NCBI GenBank assembly: GCA_003551265.1
Contig: PUMG01000286.1
Span: 1-21,585 of the forward strand
Direction: 5' to 3'
Length of the DNA: 21,585 nt
From: Halovenus sp.
GTDB taxonomy: Archaea; Halobacteriota; Halobacteria; Halobacteriales; Haloarculaceae
Part shown: positions 8,258-16,557 of the stretch, one piece after another
Position numbering within the stretch: position 1 is the first letter of the stretch
Layout of the letters: each line of letters starts with the position of its first letter
The notes under the pieces: model-generated
The model's database searches: none
What the model was told of the DNA's origin: nothing
The model's input: the letters and a program-made list of their open reading frames with translations, nothing else
Made by a program: the position numbers and the translations under genes

Positions 8258-8893
8258 ATGCAACTCGGCGTCGACGAGGCTGGCAAGGGACCAGTGCTCG
8301 GCTCGATGTTCGTCGCAGCGGTCAGAGCACGGCCCGAGGATGTCCCGGAGGATGTGGACGACTCGAAGCGACTGACACCAGCGCGTCGTGAGGAACTGGC
8401 CGCGGCTATCCGTGAGTGTGCGGACGCGTACGCTGTTGTCGAGGTTCCGGTCGACGATATCGACGACCCCGAAACGGACATGAACGAACTGACGGTCGCT
8501 GGACACGCAGACGCCCTCGAATCGGTCCTGTGTGATGGGTGCGGGTGCTATCTCGATGCGGCGGACACCAACGCAGTCCGGTTCGAGCGTCGGGTCGAGA
8601 CGCGACTCGCTGTCGACGTGGATATCCGGGCAGAACACGGAGCAGATGAAACCTATCCTGTGGTCGCAGCAGCGAGCATTCTCGCAAAAGTGGCGCGCGA
8701 TGACCACGTGACAGCGCTCGAATCGGAGTACGGCGCTGTCGGGAGCGGATACCCGAGCGACACCACCACCCGACAGTTCCTCCGGGAGTTCGTCCGCGAG
8801 TACGACCGACTCCCAGCGTGTGCACGAGAGTCGTGGCAGACCAGTCGGGACGTGCTCATCGAAGCCGACCAGGCAGCGCTCACCGACTTCTGA
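8258..8893 (+). CDS. rnhB: Ribonuclease HII
   Basis: This 211-residue enzyme cleaves the RNA strand of RNA-DNA hybrids and nicks at ribonucleotides left in DNA. The N-terminus MQLGVDEAGKGPVLG carries catalytic Asp6-Glu7. YLDAADTN (third acidic residue, about Asp100) and the AAASILAKVARDDHV block (Asp148) complete the active site. The C-terminal helix region, with GSGYPSDTTTRQFL, is typical of archaeal RNase HII. The earlier in-frame ATG at 8195 was rejected because the TATA box lies between it and 8258. The gene converges with the DUF7344 gene; the 46-nt gap contains CGTCAG (8904-8909) complementary to CTGACG (8933-8938). Confidence 0.95.
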   Translation: MQLGVDEAGKGPVLGSMFVAAVRARPEDVPEDVDDSKRLTPARREELAAAIRECADAYAVVEVPVDDIDDPETDMNELTVAGHADALESVLCDGCGCYLDAADTNAVRFERRVETRLAVDVDIRAEHGADETYPVVAAASILAKVARDDHVTALESEYGAVGSGYPSDTTTRQFLREFVREYDRLPACARESWQTSRDVLIEADQAALTDF

Positions 8894-8939
8894 CAGGGAG
8901 TCTCGTCAGTGTTGGACGTGGAGACCACTTCTCTGACGG

Positions 8940-9266
8940 TCAGTATTGCTGTTCGTACTGAGTCGAGACCTGCGGTTCGATCCAGTGGCTCTCCGGGTCG
9001 TAGTTGATGAGGTCCATGTCGTCCATTCCGGGAAGGTGTGTGTGGTGAAGCAAAACGGCCACCTGTTCCGTATTCTCCTCGCCCGCAGGCGTCTGTCTGG
9101 CAACCTCGTCAGCGAGGTCGTCGAGCAGTATCGCTCCGGTTGTCTGCGAGAGCACGTCTAGCGCCACTCGTCGTTGTTCCGATATGAGCAGCCGGTAGCG
9201 CTCCTCTGGGGTCAGCTCTGTCGCTCTCAACACCTCCTCTATTGTGTCGGTTGTTGTCTGTGACAT
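8940..9266 (-). CDS. DUF7344 family small haloarchaeal protein
   Basis: The 108-residue protein from the ATG at 9266 matches what I recall of the DUF7344 pattern: an N-terminal helix, ERYRLLISEQRRVALDVL, LDDLADEVARQ, then VAVLLHHTHLPGMDDMDLINYDPESHWI. This looks like a winged-helix fold, and such proteins are presumed DNA-binding or regulatory in haloarchaea, though function is not established. An upstream in-frame ATG at 9329 was rejected because a reverse-strand GTATAC near 9302-9307 is a plausible TATA element only for the inner start. The gene is divergent from the large PAS/GAF regulator, so it may share its control region or be a target. Confidence 0.75.
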   Translation of the reverse strand: MSQTTTDTIEEVLRATELTPEERYRLLISEQRRVALDVLSQTTGAILLDDLADEVARQTPAGEENTEQVAVLLHHTHLPGMDDMDLINYDPESHWIEPQVSTQYEQQY

Positions 9267-9511
9267 GGATTTTGTCTCGTGTGGCCGGTTGGTGAACCAG
9301 TGTATACGTCTGGAAAATGGGTGAACCATTCTAACTGTGACTGCTAAATAATTAGGGTTCTTCAGCGAAAAAGGTCGACACTCTATATTATATTTCGAGA
9401 AGTGTGCTGATAATATACTCCGCGCTACGTTACAGATTCTCTCGTCTCAGTTACCACCTACTATTTCCGCCGACGGAAGTCCTAAGATGCTCGCAGCCGG
9501 AGTGAACGAAA
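9267..9511. other. Divergent AT-rich intergenic region
   Basis: These 245 nt between the DUF7344 gene and the HTH-10 sensor gene hold no ORF. They contain a small palindrome CTAA-ATAA-TTAG (9344-9355) and several TATA-like runs, such as TATATTATATTTC near 9383 and GATAATATACTCC near 9410. Both genes probably start here, but I cannot choose between the TATA candidates for the plus-strand gene, whose leader would be long (about 70 nt). Confidence 0.5.
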
Positions 9512-12127
9512 ATGGCGTCGACACCGCTGTCTGATGCTCTCTGCGACACGCTCTCGGTGTTCGACTCTGGGGAACCGCGGACGACGACGGAGGTCGCGGC
9601 GTCTCTGGAGGTTGGCCGCCGGAGCACGTACGGTCGGCTCGAACAGCTCGTCGAACACGGGAAACTCGAGACGAAAAAAGTCGGTGCGAACGCCCGGGTC
9701 TGGTGGCGACCGTCGCCAGACGATGACGAGACCGAGGCGAACGAGAACTCCCGTCTGGAGAGACAGGCGAAACTGCTCGAACGGTACGTGAGTCTCGTCG
9801 AGGCGCTCGGTGAACCGGTGTACGAAGTCGACAACCGGGGGCGTCTGACGTTCGTCAACGACGCGTTCGTCGAGTACTCGGGATACAAGCGGTCCGAGTT
9901 GCTGGGTCGGCACGTCTCTCTCGGCATGGACGACGAGGCAATCTCCCGGGTGCAGTCACGTCTCGAAGAACTCCTGAAAAATGATGACGAGGATAGTGCG
10001 GTCATCGAGTACGATATAATCCACCGCTCCGGGGAGCGAATCCCCGTCGAGAACCACTTCACTCTGTTGATGGACGAGGACGGACGGATGCAGGGTTCGG
10101 CTGGGATATTGCGGGACATCTCCGAGCGGAGAGCCCGCGAACGCGAGCTGAAACGCTTCGAATCTCTCGTCAGAGAGTCCCGGGACACCAGCGCTATCGT
10201 AGACTTCGATGGGACGTTCCAGTACGTGACGCCGTCGGTCGAGACCGAGTTCGGCTACGACCCTGCAGAACTCCTCGGCAAGAACGCCTTCGAGTACGTT
10301 CATCCCGAAGACCGCGAGTACGTCGTCGAGACGTTCACCGAACTCGCGGACAACCCGGACGAGGAGCGAAGCGTCGAGTACCGATTCGAGCGCGCCGACG
10401 GGTCGTGGGCCGTTATCGAATCGCGTGCACGCAACCTTCTGGACGAGCCACTGATAGAGGGCATTCTGGTGTACAGCTGGGAGATCTCCGAACACAGAGA
10501 ACGCGAGCAGGAGTTACGCAACGCCAAAGCGAAGCTCGAAGCGGCGACACAGGCTGGTGCGGTCGGTACCTGGGAGTGGGACGTTGCCGAGGACGTACTC
10601 CTTCTCGAAGCGTGGTTCGCCGAACTGTTCGGACTTGCCTCAGAGGCGTGCCGGGACGGCATCTCCCTCCAGAAGTTCCTTTCACGTGTCCACGAGGACG
10701 ACCGTGAGATGGTCACGGCCAGCATTAAAGCGGCCGTCTCGTCGTGTGGACCGTACGAGGCTGAGTACCGTCTCTGGAACGCCAGCGATGAGCTTCGGTG
10801 GGTCGTCGCTCGCGGCCAGGTGGAGTGTGACGAGGACGGTGACCCGGTCAATTTCCCCGGTGCACTCGTCGATATCACAGAACGAAAACAGGTTGAGATG
10901 GAACTGGAACGCCAGCGCGTACAGCTCACGGCGTTGAACAGCATCCACGAAGTCGTAACCGAAATCACGGAAGCAGTCATCACGCAGTCCACCCGCGAAG
11001 AGATCGAGACGGCGGTGTGTGAGCATCTGGCCGCTTCTGAGTCGTACCTGTTCGCCTGGATTGGCGACGTCGAACGCGCCACACAGACAGTCCAGGTACG
11101 GACTGAAGCCGGTGTCGAGGGCTACCTCGACGAGATCACACTTTCGGTCGACCCGGACGACCCCCGAAGTCAGGGACCTGTCGGACAGGCGTTTCTGAGC
11201 GGTGAGATGCAAACAACCTACGAGGCTGAAACGACACTCCGACACGAACGCTGGCGGGAACACGCCCGAGAGCACGGGTTTCAGTCGTCGGTTTCGATTC
11301 CAGTCGTCTACGACGGCTCGACGTACGGCGTGTTGAACGTCTACGCTGAACGGCCCCGGGCGTTCGAAGGTTGGGAAGGCGAGTTACTCGCTCGACTCGG
11401 CGAGATTGTCGGCCACGCTATCGCGGCCACCGAGCACAAGCGAGCGCTTTCGGGGGACGAACTGGTCGAACTCGAGTTCCAGATGCGTGATGCGTTCGAC
11501 GCGATGGATATCTCCGGTGAGCCTGCTGGAACGATTACGCTCGACCACGCTGTCCCCCTCAGTGATGGCGAGTTCCTCGTCTACGGAACAGCGACGCAGA
11601 ACTGCCTCGACACGGTGACTGAACTCGTGGAGATTTCAGACCACTGGGAGACAATCGAGATTCGCTCAGACGGCGACCCCGCGAGGTTCGAACTCCTGAT
11701 TCAGGACCCGCCGATACTCTCGGTTGTCGCATCACTCGGGGGGTACATCGACAGGACTGTTCTCGACGAGGGAACGGTCCGAATGACTGTTCACCTCCCT
11801 CCGGGGGCTGAGGTTCGGGAAGTTATCGATGCAGTTGAGGAGACGTACCCACACGTGGAGATGCTCAGTCGTCGCCAGATTGGCCGGCCCCAGAACGAAC
11901 TCTCTCCGGTCCGTCATCTGGTGACTGAAGAACTCACTGACCGTCAGCGTGCCGCGCTGGATGCGGCGTATCACGCCGGCTTCTTCGAGTGGCCCCGCGA
12001 GACAGACGGCACGGAACTCGCGGCATCGCTCGACATCGCTCCGCCGACGTTCCACCAGCATCTCCGAAAAGCCGAACAAAAAGTGTTCGAAGCAGTATTC
12101 TCGTCGAGGGGGCTCCACTCTGAGTGA
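9512..12127 (+). CDS. Multi-sensor regulator: HTH - PAS x3 - GAF - bacterio-opsin-activator HTH-10
   Basis: This 871-residue soluble protein has a winged-helix start (about 5-70; TTTEVAASLEVGRRSTYGRL). Three PAS domains follow at about 80-205, 212-335 and 345-465, ending ILRDISERR, VYSWEISEHR and ALVDITERK. A GAF domain spans about 480-645, then the BAT-type domain, and a C-terminal HTH-10 from residue 808 (LTDRQRAALDAAYHAGFFEW). There is no histidine kinase or receiver domain, so it is a one-component sensor and transcription factor of the Bat class, plausibly responding to light, redox or a small ligand. A DNA-binding motif at both ends is noteworthy. No membrane segments are seen. Confidence 0.88.
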   Translation: MASTPLSDALCDTLSVFDSGEPRTTTEVAASLEVGRRSTYGRLEQLVEHGKLETKKVGANARVWWRPSPDDDETEANENSRLERQAKLLERYVSLVEALGEPVYEVDNRGRLTFVNDAFVEYSGYKRSELLGRHVSLGMDDEAISRVQSRLEELLKNDDEDSAVIEYDIIHRSGERIPVENHFTLLMDEDGRMQGSAGILRDISERRARERELKRFESLVRESRDTSAIVDFDGTFQYVTPSVETEFGYDPAELLGKNAFEYVHPEDREYVVETFTELADNPDEERSVEYRFERADGSWAVIESRARNLLDEPLIEGILVYSWEISEHREREQELRNAKAKLEAATQAGAVGTWEWDVAEDVLLLEAWFAELFGLASEACRDGISLQKFLSRVHEDDREMVTASIKAAVSSCGPYEAEYRLWNASDELRWVVARGQVECDEDGDPVNFPGALVDITERKQVEMELERQRVQLTALNSIHEVVTEITEAVITQSTREEIETAVCEHLAASESYLFAWIGDVERATQTVQVRTEAGVEGYLDEITLSVDPDDPRSQGPVGQAFLSGEMQTTYEAETTLRHERWREHAREHGFQSSVSIPVVYDGSTYGVLNVYAERPRAFEGWEGELLARLGEIVGHAIAATEHKRALSGDELVELEFQMRDAFDAMDISGEPAGTITLDHAVPLSDGEFLVYGTATQNCLDTVTELVEISDHWETIEIRSDGDPARFELLIQDPPILSVVASLGGYIDRTVLDEGTVRMTVHLPPGAEVREVIDAVEETYPHVEMLSRRQIGRPQNELSPVRHLVTEELTDRQRAALDAAYHAGFFEWPRETDGTELAASLDIAPPTFHQHLRKAEQKVFEAVFSSRGLHSE

Positions 12128-12166
12128 GTGTCAGACTTGCGGATGAGAACCCGTCAGGAGTTTTGC

Positions 12167-12178
12167 CCGGTATACCGG
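12167..12178. repeat. Perfect 12-bp palindrome CCGGTATACCGG
   Basis: The palindrome lies 40 nt past the stop of the large HTH-10 regulator, in the gap between the two convergent genes. It could be a protein-binding site or chance; nothing else in the window repeats it exactly. Confidence 0.6.
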
Positions 12179-12191
12179 CCGACGGAATCTG

Positions 12192-12232
12192 TGATAGATT
12201 CTCAACCCACCCGTCCCGTGTGAGAACTATCA
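12192..12232. terminator. Strong hairpin between convergent HTH-10 genes
   Basis: TGATAG-a-TTCTCA (12192-12204) pairs with TGAGAA-CTATCA (12221-12232): 12 bp with one bulged A around a 16-nt loop. It sits between the 3' ends of two convergent genes, where a symmetric hairpin could end transcription or stabilise both mRNAs. There is no long T-tract on either side. Confidence 0.5.
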
Positions 12233-12256
12233 ATCGTTCCGCCGCCTGGTATCGTC

Positions 12257-12883
12257 TCACTCGGTGAGCTGAAGTTCGTCGAGGATTTTCGACTGTGCCG
12301 CGTTCAGGTGTTCGGTGAATGTGGACGGTCTGATGTCGAGCGCGTCGGCTACCTCGCCTGCGTTGGCTCCTCGCGGGTACTCGAAGTATCCCATCCCGTA
12401 GGCCGTCCTGAGCACCTCGCGCTGGCGGTCGGTCAACCGCCTCACGTCGACAGGGATAATCTCTGCGTCTTCGTCGCTCGCGCGGCCACTGATGAGGTAC
12501 TCGATGCGGACGTCACCGAAGCGGCGTCTCAGCTCAGCCAGGTGTTCACGCAGGTCGGTCATCTCTCCGGCGTGCAAGGTGACGTGCAGGTCACCGTCTC
12601 TCGCGTACGTCTCACACACCGGTCCGACGGTCGCCTCGATGTGCTCGCAGACACACGTCCCGTCGCGTTCGCGGTCGAACTCGTAGATTGCACGTGGGCC
12701 GTAGTCGAACACAGATTCGAATTCGTCGAGACCGTCGTCGGCCGAGAACTGCTCTGTGACGATTTTCTCGCCGCCGCTCGTCCACGAAATCTCCGTCACC
12801 GGGCCATCGGTTTTCTCTGACGCCGTTGCGACCGGACAGTTTTCCGGCGTGTCGAACACCAGTTCCGCTCGGATTCCGCTCAT
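12257..12883 (-). CDS. HTH-10 family (bacterio-opsin activator-like) transcriptional regulator
   Basis: This 208-residue protein has an N-terminal ligand or effector-like domain (about 1-145, with paired cysteines in TCVCEHIEATVGPVCE) and a C-terminal HTH-10 domain from residue 150. The HTH-10 motif LTDRQREVLRTAYGMGYFEYPRG is followed by the helix-turn-helix ADALDIRPSTFTEHL. It is a stand-alone version of the C-terminal half of the large regulator next to it, but too diverged to be a recent copy. Targets are unknown. It converges with the large regulator and is divergent from the Nif3-like gene, with 136 nt between the two starts. Confidence 0.9.
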   Translation of the reverse strand: MSGIRAELVFDTPENCPVATASEKTDGPVTEISWTSGGEKIVTEQFSADDGLDEFESVFDYGPRAIYEFDRERDGTCVCEHIEATVGPVCETYARDGDLHVTLHAGEMTDLREHLAELRRRFGDVRIEYLISGRASDEDAEIIPVDVRRLTDRQREVLRTAYGMGYFEYPRGANAGEVADALDIRPSTFTEHLNAAQSKILDELQLTE

Positions 12884-13019
12884 ACTCCAACGTACCCACT
12901 AACCCGTCAAATAACGGTCGCGCATTCCCAGATCGTGGGAACGAGGCACATACGCTGGTTCCAGAACTCGATGGCTCCGGAGGGGAAAGAATACCACCGA
13001 GGCAGGTGAACTGACGGAT

Positions 13020-13787
13020 ATGCAGTGTCAGGAACTCGTTGCGAGACTCGACGACGAACTCCGAACAGCAGACTACGCCGACGTGGATGCGAGCGCCAAC
13101 GGACTACAGGTCGGGCCAGCGACGCACGACGTGACACACGTCGCTTTCGCCGTCGACGCCGCTGTCGAGACCATCGAGCAGGCAGCCCAGGTCGGTGCCG
13201 ACGTGCTGGTCACCCACCACGGCCTCTCCTGGGGCGGCATCGACCGCATCACAGCCCTGCAGTATCGAAGAACCGCGCCACTCATCGAGAACGAACTCGC
13301 ACTGTACACGTCACACCTCCCACTCGACGGTCACCAGCAACTCGGCAATGCGGCTGGCGTGGCCGACGTTCTCAATCTCAGAAACCGTGCCCCCTTCGGA
13401 ACGATGGGGGGTGAATACATCGGACAGCGCGGGCAGACTATCGATGAGGTGACAGTAGGCGAGTTGTGCGAGACGCTTCAGTCGACCCTCGATACCGGGG
13501 GTGAGGAGGTGCAGGTGCTCGAGTGTGGGCCGTCGTCGATACGCGACGTGGCCATCGTCACCGGAAGCGGCGTCGACTGGCTCGACGAGGCGGTCGAGGT
13601 CGGTGCTGACGTGCTCGTGACGGGTGAGGGCAAAGGCAAGGCGTACCACGAAGCCCGTGAGTTCGGAATTCACGTCGTGCTGGCAGGGCACTACGCAACC
13701 GAGACGTTCGGTGTCCGCTCACTCTCGGAACTGGTTTCGGGGTGGGGTGTCGAGACGACGTTCATCGACTGTCCGACCGGACTGTGA
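13020..13787 (+). CDS. Nif3-like dinuclear metal centre protein
   Basis: This 255-residue member of the NIF3/DUF34 family has NGLQVG (28-33), VTHHGLSWGG (His66-His67), YTSHLPLDGHQQLGN (His99, Asp103, His105) and a C-terminal LAGHYATETFGV (His224, Glu228). Together these supply the ligands of the two-metal site. The family forms toroidal oligomers and is linked to GTP cyclohydrolase-like or metal-dependent hydrolase activity, but its role in archaea is unsettled. The extra domain found in many bacterial members is absent, as is usual for short archaeal versions. AGGTGAA lies about 10 nt before the ATG and could serve as a Shine-Dalgarno sequence. Confidence 0.9.
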   Translation: MQCQELVARLDDELRTADYADVDASANGLQVGPATHDVTHVAFAVDAAVETIEQAAQVGADVLVTHHGLSWGGIDRITALQYRRTAPLIENELALYTSHLPLDGHQQLGNAAGVADVLNLRNRAPFGTMGGEYIGQRGQTIDEVTVGELCETLQSTLDTGGEEVQVLECGPSSIRDVAIVTGSGVDWLDEAVEVGADVLVTGEGKGKAYHEAREFGIHVVLAGHYATETFGVRSLSELVSGWGVETTFIDCPTGL

Positions 13788-13799
13788 CGCTCGTTTTGA

Positions 13800-13844
13800 A
13801 AGATGCGTATCTTCGGTGATTCTTGCAACCAGACTCGATTTTTT
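13800..13844 (+). terminator. Candidate transcription terminator after the Nif3-like gene
   Basis: A small stem AAGAT-GCGT-ATCTT (13800-13813) is followed about 25 nt later by a T6 run (13839-13844). Archaeal termination depends mainly on T-runs, so the T6 is the stronger part of the signal. Confidence 0.4.
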
Positions 13845-13860
13845 GTCCAGTAGTCACCTG

Positions 13861-13874
13861 ATACCGGGCGGTAT
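13861..13874. promoter_or_regulatory. Inverted repeat ATACC-GGGC-GGTAT upstream of the PRTase-HAD gene
   Basis: This perfect 5-bp inverted repeat lies 43-56 nt before ATG 13917 and touches the TATA-like GTATATG. It is a possible operator; no regulator can be assigned. Confidence 0.35.
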
Positions 13875-13916
13875 ATGGCTCATACATTTGTTCGTCGATG
13901 CCGTTGCGGTGTCAGT

Positions 13917-14930
13917 ATGAACTACAGAGATATCACGGACCTCAACAGAGACTCTCGCCGGTTCGCTCAGGAACTCTCGATAGACGTCGACCTGGTTGTC
14001 GGAATTCCCCGGAGTGGCCTGCTCGTTGCCAACTATCTGAGTCTCTACCTGGACGTTCCGATGACGGACGTTGACGGTCTCTGTAATGGGACTGTGTTCG
14101 ACACCGGGAACCGATTTTCGGACGATTTCTCTTTCGAACATCTTGACTCTGTCCTCGTAGTTGACGACTCTGTCCTCTCTGGGAACCAGATGACTGAAAC
14201 CCGCAGCCGTCTCGACGCTCACGAGTTCTCCTTCGACATTAGATACGCCGCGATGTACGTCTCCTCGTGGGGACACAGCTACGTCGATTACTGGGGCGAG
14301 GTCGTCCCCGTCCCCCGTGTTTTCGAGTGGAACCTCCTCCATCACTCGCTGTTGACCAACTTCTGTGTTGATATCGATGGCGTCCTCTGTCGAAATCCGA
14401 CACCCGAAGAGAACGACGACGGTGAGAACTACCGTCGGTTTCTCTCCGAGGTCGAGCCGAATATCGTCCCGAATCAGCCGATCGGCTGGCTCGTCACCAG
14501 TCGACTGGAGCAGTACCGGCCGGAAACCGAAGCGTGGCTCGACAGACACTGCATCGAGTACGACCACCTCGTGATGCTGGACCTTCCTGACCAGGAGACT
14601 CGACAGGAACTCGGACAGTACGCACAGTACAAGGCTGACGTGTACGCCGAAACCGGTGCAGACCTGTTCATCGAGAGCGAGCCAGAACAGGCCGTCGAAA
14701 TCAGCGAACTGACGAACAAACCCGTGTTCTGTTACGACACGTACGAGATGATTCAGCCTGGCGGTGTCGGACGAGCGTATCAAAAGAGTGCGTCCACCCT
14801 CTCGAAGTTCAGCAGGGACCCGGTTGGCGTGACGGGCTTCCTCGGAAAACGGTTCCTGTACCGGTGTTATCATCTCCTGAGCAGTAACGCACTCGCCCCG
14901 TCAGGTCGCAGCCGCAGTGACCAGGAGTGA
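13917..14930 (+). CDS. Phosphoribosyltransferase-like domain fused to HAD-like phosphatase domain
   Basis: The 337-residue protein has a type I phosphoribosyltransferase fold in residues 1-145: VVGIPRSGLLVANYL and the PRPP loop VLVVDDSVLSGNQ (Asp83-Asp84). A HAD-like domain follows at about 148-280: FCVDIDGVLC (Asp152, Asp154), LVTSR (Thr194), Lys239 in YKADVY and the acidic motif LFIESEPEQA (Glu253). About 55 basic C-terminal residues remain, including GKRFLYRCYHLL. Both active sites look intact. The pairing could couple phosphoribosyl transfer or release with dephosphorylation, but substrate and pathway are unknown and no neighbour helps. ATG 13917 was chosen over 13875, whose 14-residue extension is Cys/Arg-rich and spans the promoter region. 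Confidence 0.8.
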   Translation: MNYRDITDLNRDSRRFAQELSIDVDLVVGIPRSGLLVANYLSLYLDVPMTDVDGLCNGTVFDTGNRFSDDFSFEHLDSVLVVDDSVLSGNQMTETRSRLDAHEFSFDIRYAAMYVSSWGHSYVDYWGEVVPVPRVFEWNLLHHSLLTNFCVDIDGVLCRNPTPEENDDGENYRRFLSEVEPNIVPNQPIGWLVTSRLEQYRPETEAWLDRHCIEYDHLVMLDLPDQETRQELGQYAQYKADVYAETGADLFIESEPEQAVEISELTNKPVFCYDTYEMIQPGGVGRAYQKSASTLSKFSRDPVGVTGFLGKRFLYRCYHLLSSNALAPSGRSRSDQE

Positions 14931-14985
14931 GACTGCCCGAGAATGAGGCAAAAATTGATGGCTCCTGGGCCGCGTATACACGTGT

Positions 14986-15948
14986 ATGTCCTCCGGTGTG
15001 AACGCCGCTGGTCGGCCAAAGTTTCGCGACCTTCCCGAGCGTGAGTTCCAGCAGCGGGTCGACGAACTCTGGCGTCGGTACGCCGAGTGTGATCTCTGTG
15101 CCTACGACTGTGGTGTGGACCGGACTGCAGGCGAGGTGGGGGCGTGTCGTGTCGACGACACGGCGTTCGTCTCGTCGTACTTTCCACACCATGGGGAAGA
15201 GAACTGTCTCCGGGGTACGCACGGCAGCGGCACGATCTTTCTCGGCAACTGTAACATGACGTGTGTATTCTGTCAGAACTTCGAAACCAGTCACGAAGCA
15301 GTGGGTGAGGAGGCGACACCTGCGGAGATTGCGGAGATGGCGCTCGAACTGCAGTCTCGTGGGTGTCACAACGTGAACTTCGTCTCGCCGACACACCACT
15401 CGCCACATCTGGTCGAAGCGGTTCGCATCGCTCGGGAGCGTGGACTCGACGTTCCCATCGTCTGGAACTGTGGCGGCTACGAGCGAACGGAGATTCTCTC
15501 GCTGCTCGACGGCGTCGTCGACATCTACATGCCCGACGTGAAGTGGTCTGACGACCGTGCTGCTGCGAAGTACTCGCGTGCGCCGGGATACTGGCAGAAC
15601 GTCCGCGAGTCGCTCGCCGAGATGCATCGACAGGTCGGTGACCTCGAACTCTCCGGTGAATCTCGGGCCGATGCTGGGCTGGCGACGGGAGGCTTGCTGG
15701 TGCGTCACCTCGTCATGCCGAACCACGTCGAGAACGCGAAGGGCGTGCTCAGGTACGTCACCGAGGAGATCTCGACGGATACCTACGTGAATCTCATGGC
15801 ACAGTATCGACCATACTACAGGGCGAAGTCCGACCAACGCTACGAGGAGATTAGCCGCTCTATCACCCGCGAGGAGTACCGTGACGTCGTCGACTACGCC
15901 CACGAACTCGGTCTCGACCGAGTCGAAGTTAATTCACAGCACCTGTAA
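14986..15948 (+). CDS. Radical SAM protein, PflX-like (COG1313 type)
   Basis: This 320-residue protein has the radical SAM cluster motif CNMTCVFC (Cys89-x3-Cys93-x2-Cys96). An N-terminal cysteine set, CDLCAYDCGVDRTAGEVGAC (Cys35, 38, 42, 54), is typical of PflX-like proteins and may bind a second metal or cluster. The barrel continues with VNFVSPTHHSPHL, VPIVWNCGGYE, DIYMPDVKW and LVRHLVMPNH. It resembles activases of glycyl radical enzymes, but no such enzyme is encoded nearby, so its target is open. The THEP1-like NTPase starts 6 nt downstream, making cotranscription likely. Confidence 0.88.
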   Translation: MSSGVNAAGRPKFRDLPEREFQQRVDELWRRYAECDLCAYDCGVDRTAGEVGACRVDDTAFVSSYFPHHGEENCLRGTHGSGTIFLGNCNMTCVFCQNFETSHEAVGEEATPAEIAEMALELQSRGCHNVNFVSPTHHSPHLVEAVRIARERGLDVPIVWNCGGYERTEILSLLDGVVDIYMPDVKWSDDRAAAKYSRAPGYWQNVRESLAEMHRQVGDLELSGESRADAGLATGGLLVRHLVMPNHVENAKGVLRYVTEEISTDTYVNLMAQYRPYYRAKSDQRYEEISRSITREEYRDVVDYAHELGLDRVEVNSQHL

Positions 15949-15954
15949 CAACCC

Positions 15955-16491
15955 ATGCAGACGAACCACCTCGTGACCGGACCACCGCGAAGTGGGAAGA
16001 CGACCGTTATCGAGCGGACGCTCGACCAACTGAACGCGCTCGGAGTACGCAGTGACGGTCTTTACAGTCCGGAGATTCGCGTCGACGGCGAGCGAGTCGG
16101 CTTCGAACTCGTCGACATCGCCACAGCCGAACGAACGACGCTGGCACACGTTGACCGCGAGGAGGGTCCGGCGGTTGGAAAGTACCACGTTAACGTCGAA
16201 GCGGTCGACGAGTTCGCTGGTCGCGTTTTCGCTCGCGCTCGCACGCATGCCGACCTCGTCGTGGTCGACGAAGTCGCGCCGATGCAACTCCACAGCAGCG
16301 TGTTCGTCTCCGAACTCGAAGGGACACTCGACAGCGACGTTCCCGTGCTCGCTGCCGTCCAGTTCCGGTCGAGCGAGTTCGTCGAGGACCTCAAACAGCG
16401 CCCGGACGTGCGGCTGTATAGAGCCACGCCCGAAACTCGTGAGACGCTTCCCGAACGGCTCGCAGTCCAGTTCGACAACAGTCTCGATTGA
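15955..16491 (+). CDS. THEP1-type nucleoside-triphosphatase
   Basis: This 178-residue P-loop protein of the NTPase_1/THEP1 family (COG1618) has Walker A GPPRSGKTT (residues 9-17) and Walker B LVVVDEVAPMQLHS (Asp105-Glu106). The glycine-rich middle strand region and the terminal nucleotide kinase-like helices are conserved. Relatives hydrolyse NTPs without strong base preference, and their cellular role is unclear; some are proposed to be nucleotide or RNA kinases. It follows the radical SAM gene after 6 nt and precedes polB by 66 nt, with polB having its own TATA box. Confidence 0.88.
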   Translation: MQTNHLVTGPPRSGKTTVIERTLDQLNALGVRSDGLYSPEIRVDGERVGFELVDIATAERTTLAHVDREEGPAVGKYHVNVEAVDEFAGRVFARARTHADLVVVDEVAPMQLHSSVFVSELEGTLDSDVPVLAAVQFRSSEFVEDLKQRPDVRLYRATPETRETLPERLAVQFDNSLD

Positions 16492-16525
16492 TTTTCCATC
16501 TCGTGCTCGGAGCAGACCACGGACG

Positions 16526-16532
16526 TTTTTAT
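16526..16532 (+). promoter_or_regulatory. TATA box for polB
   Basis: TTTTTAT lies 26-32 nt upstream of ATG 16558. It supports a leaderless start there and argues against the in-frame ATG at 16531, which overlaps it. Confidence 0.6.
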
Positions 16533-16557
16533 GGGGGAGCGCAAACAGGAGCCAACA

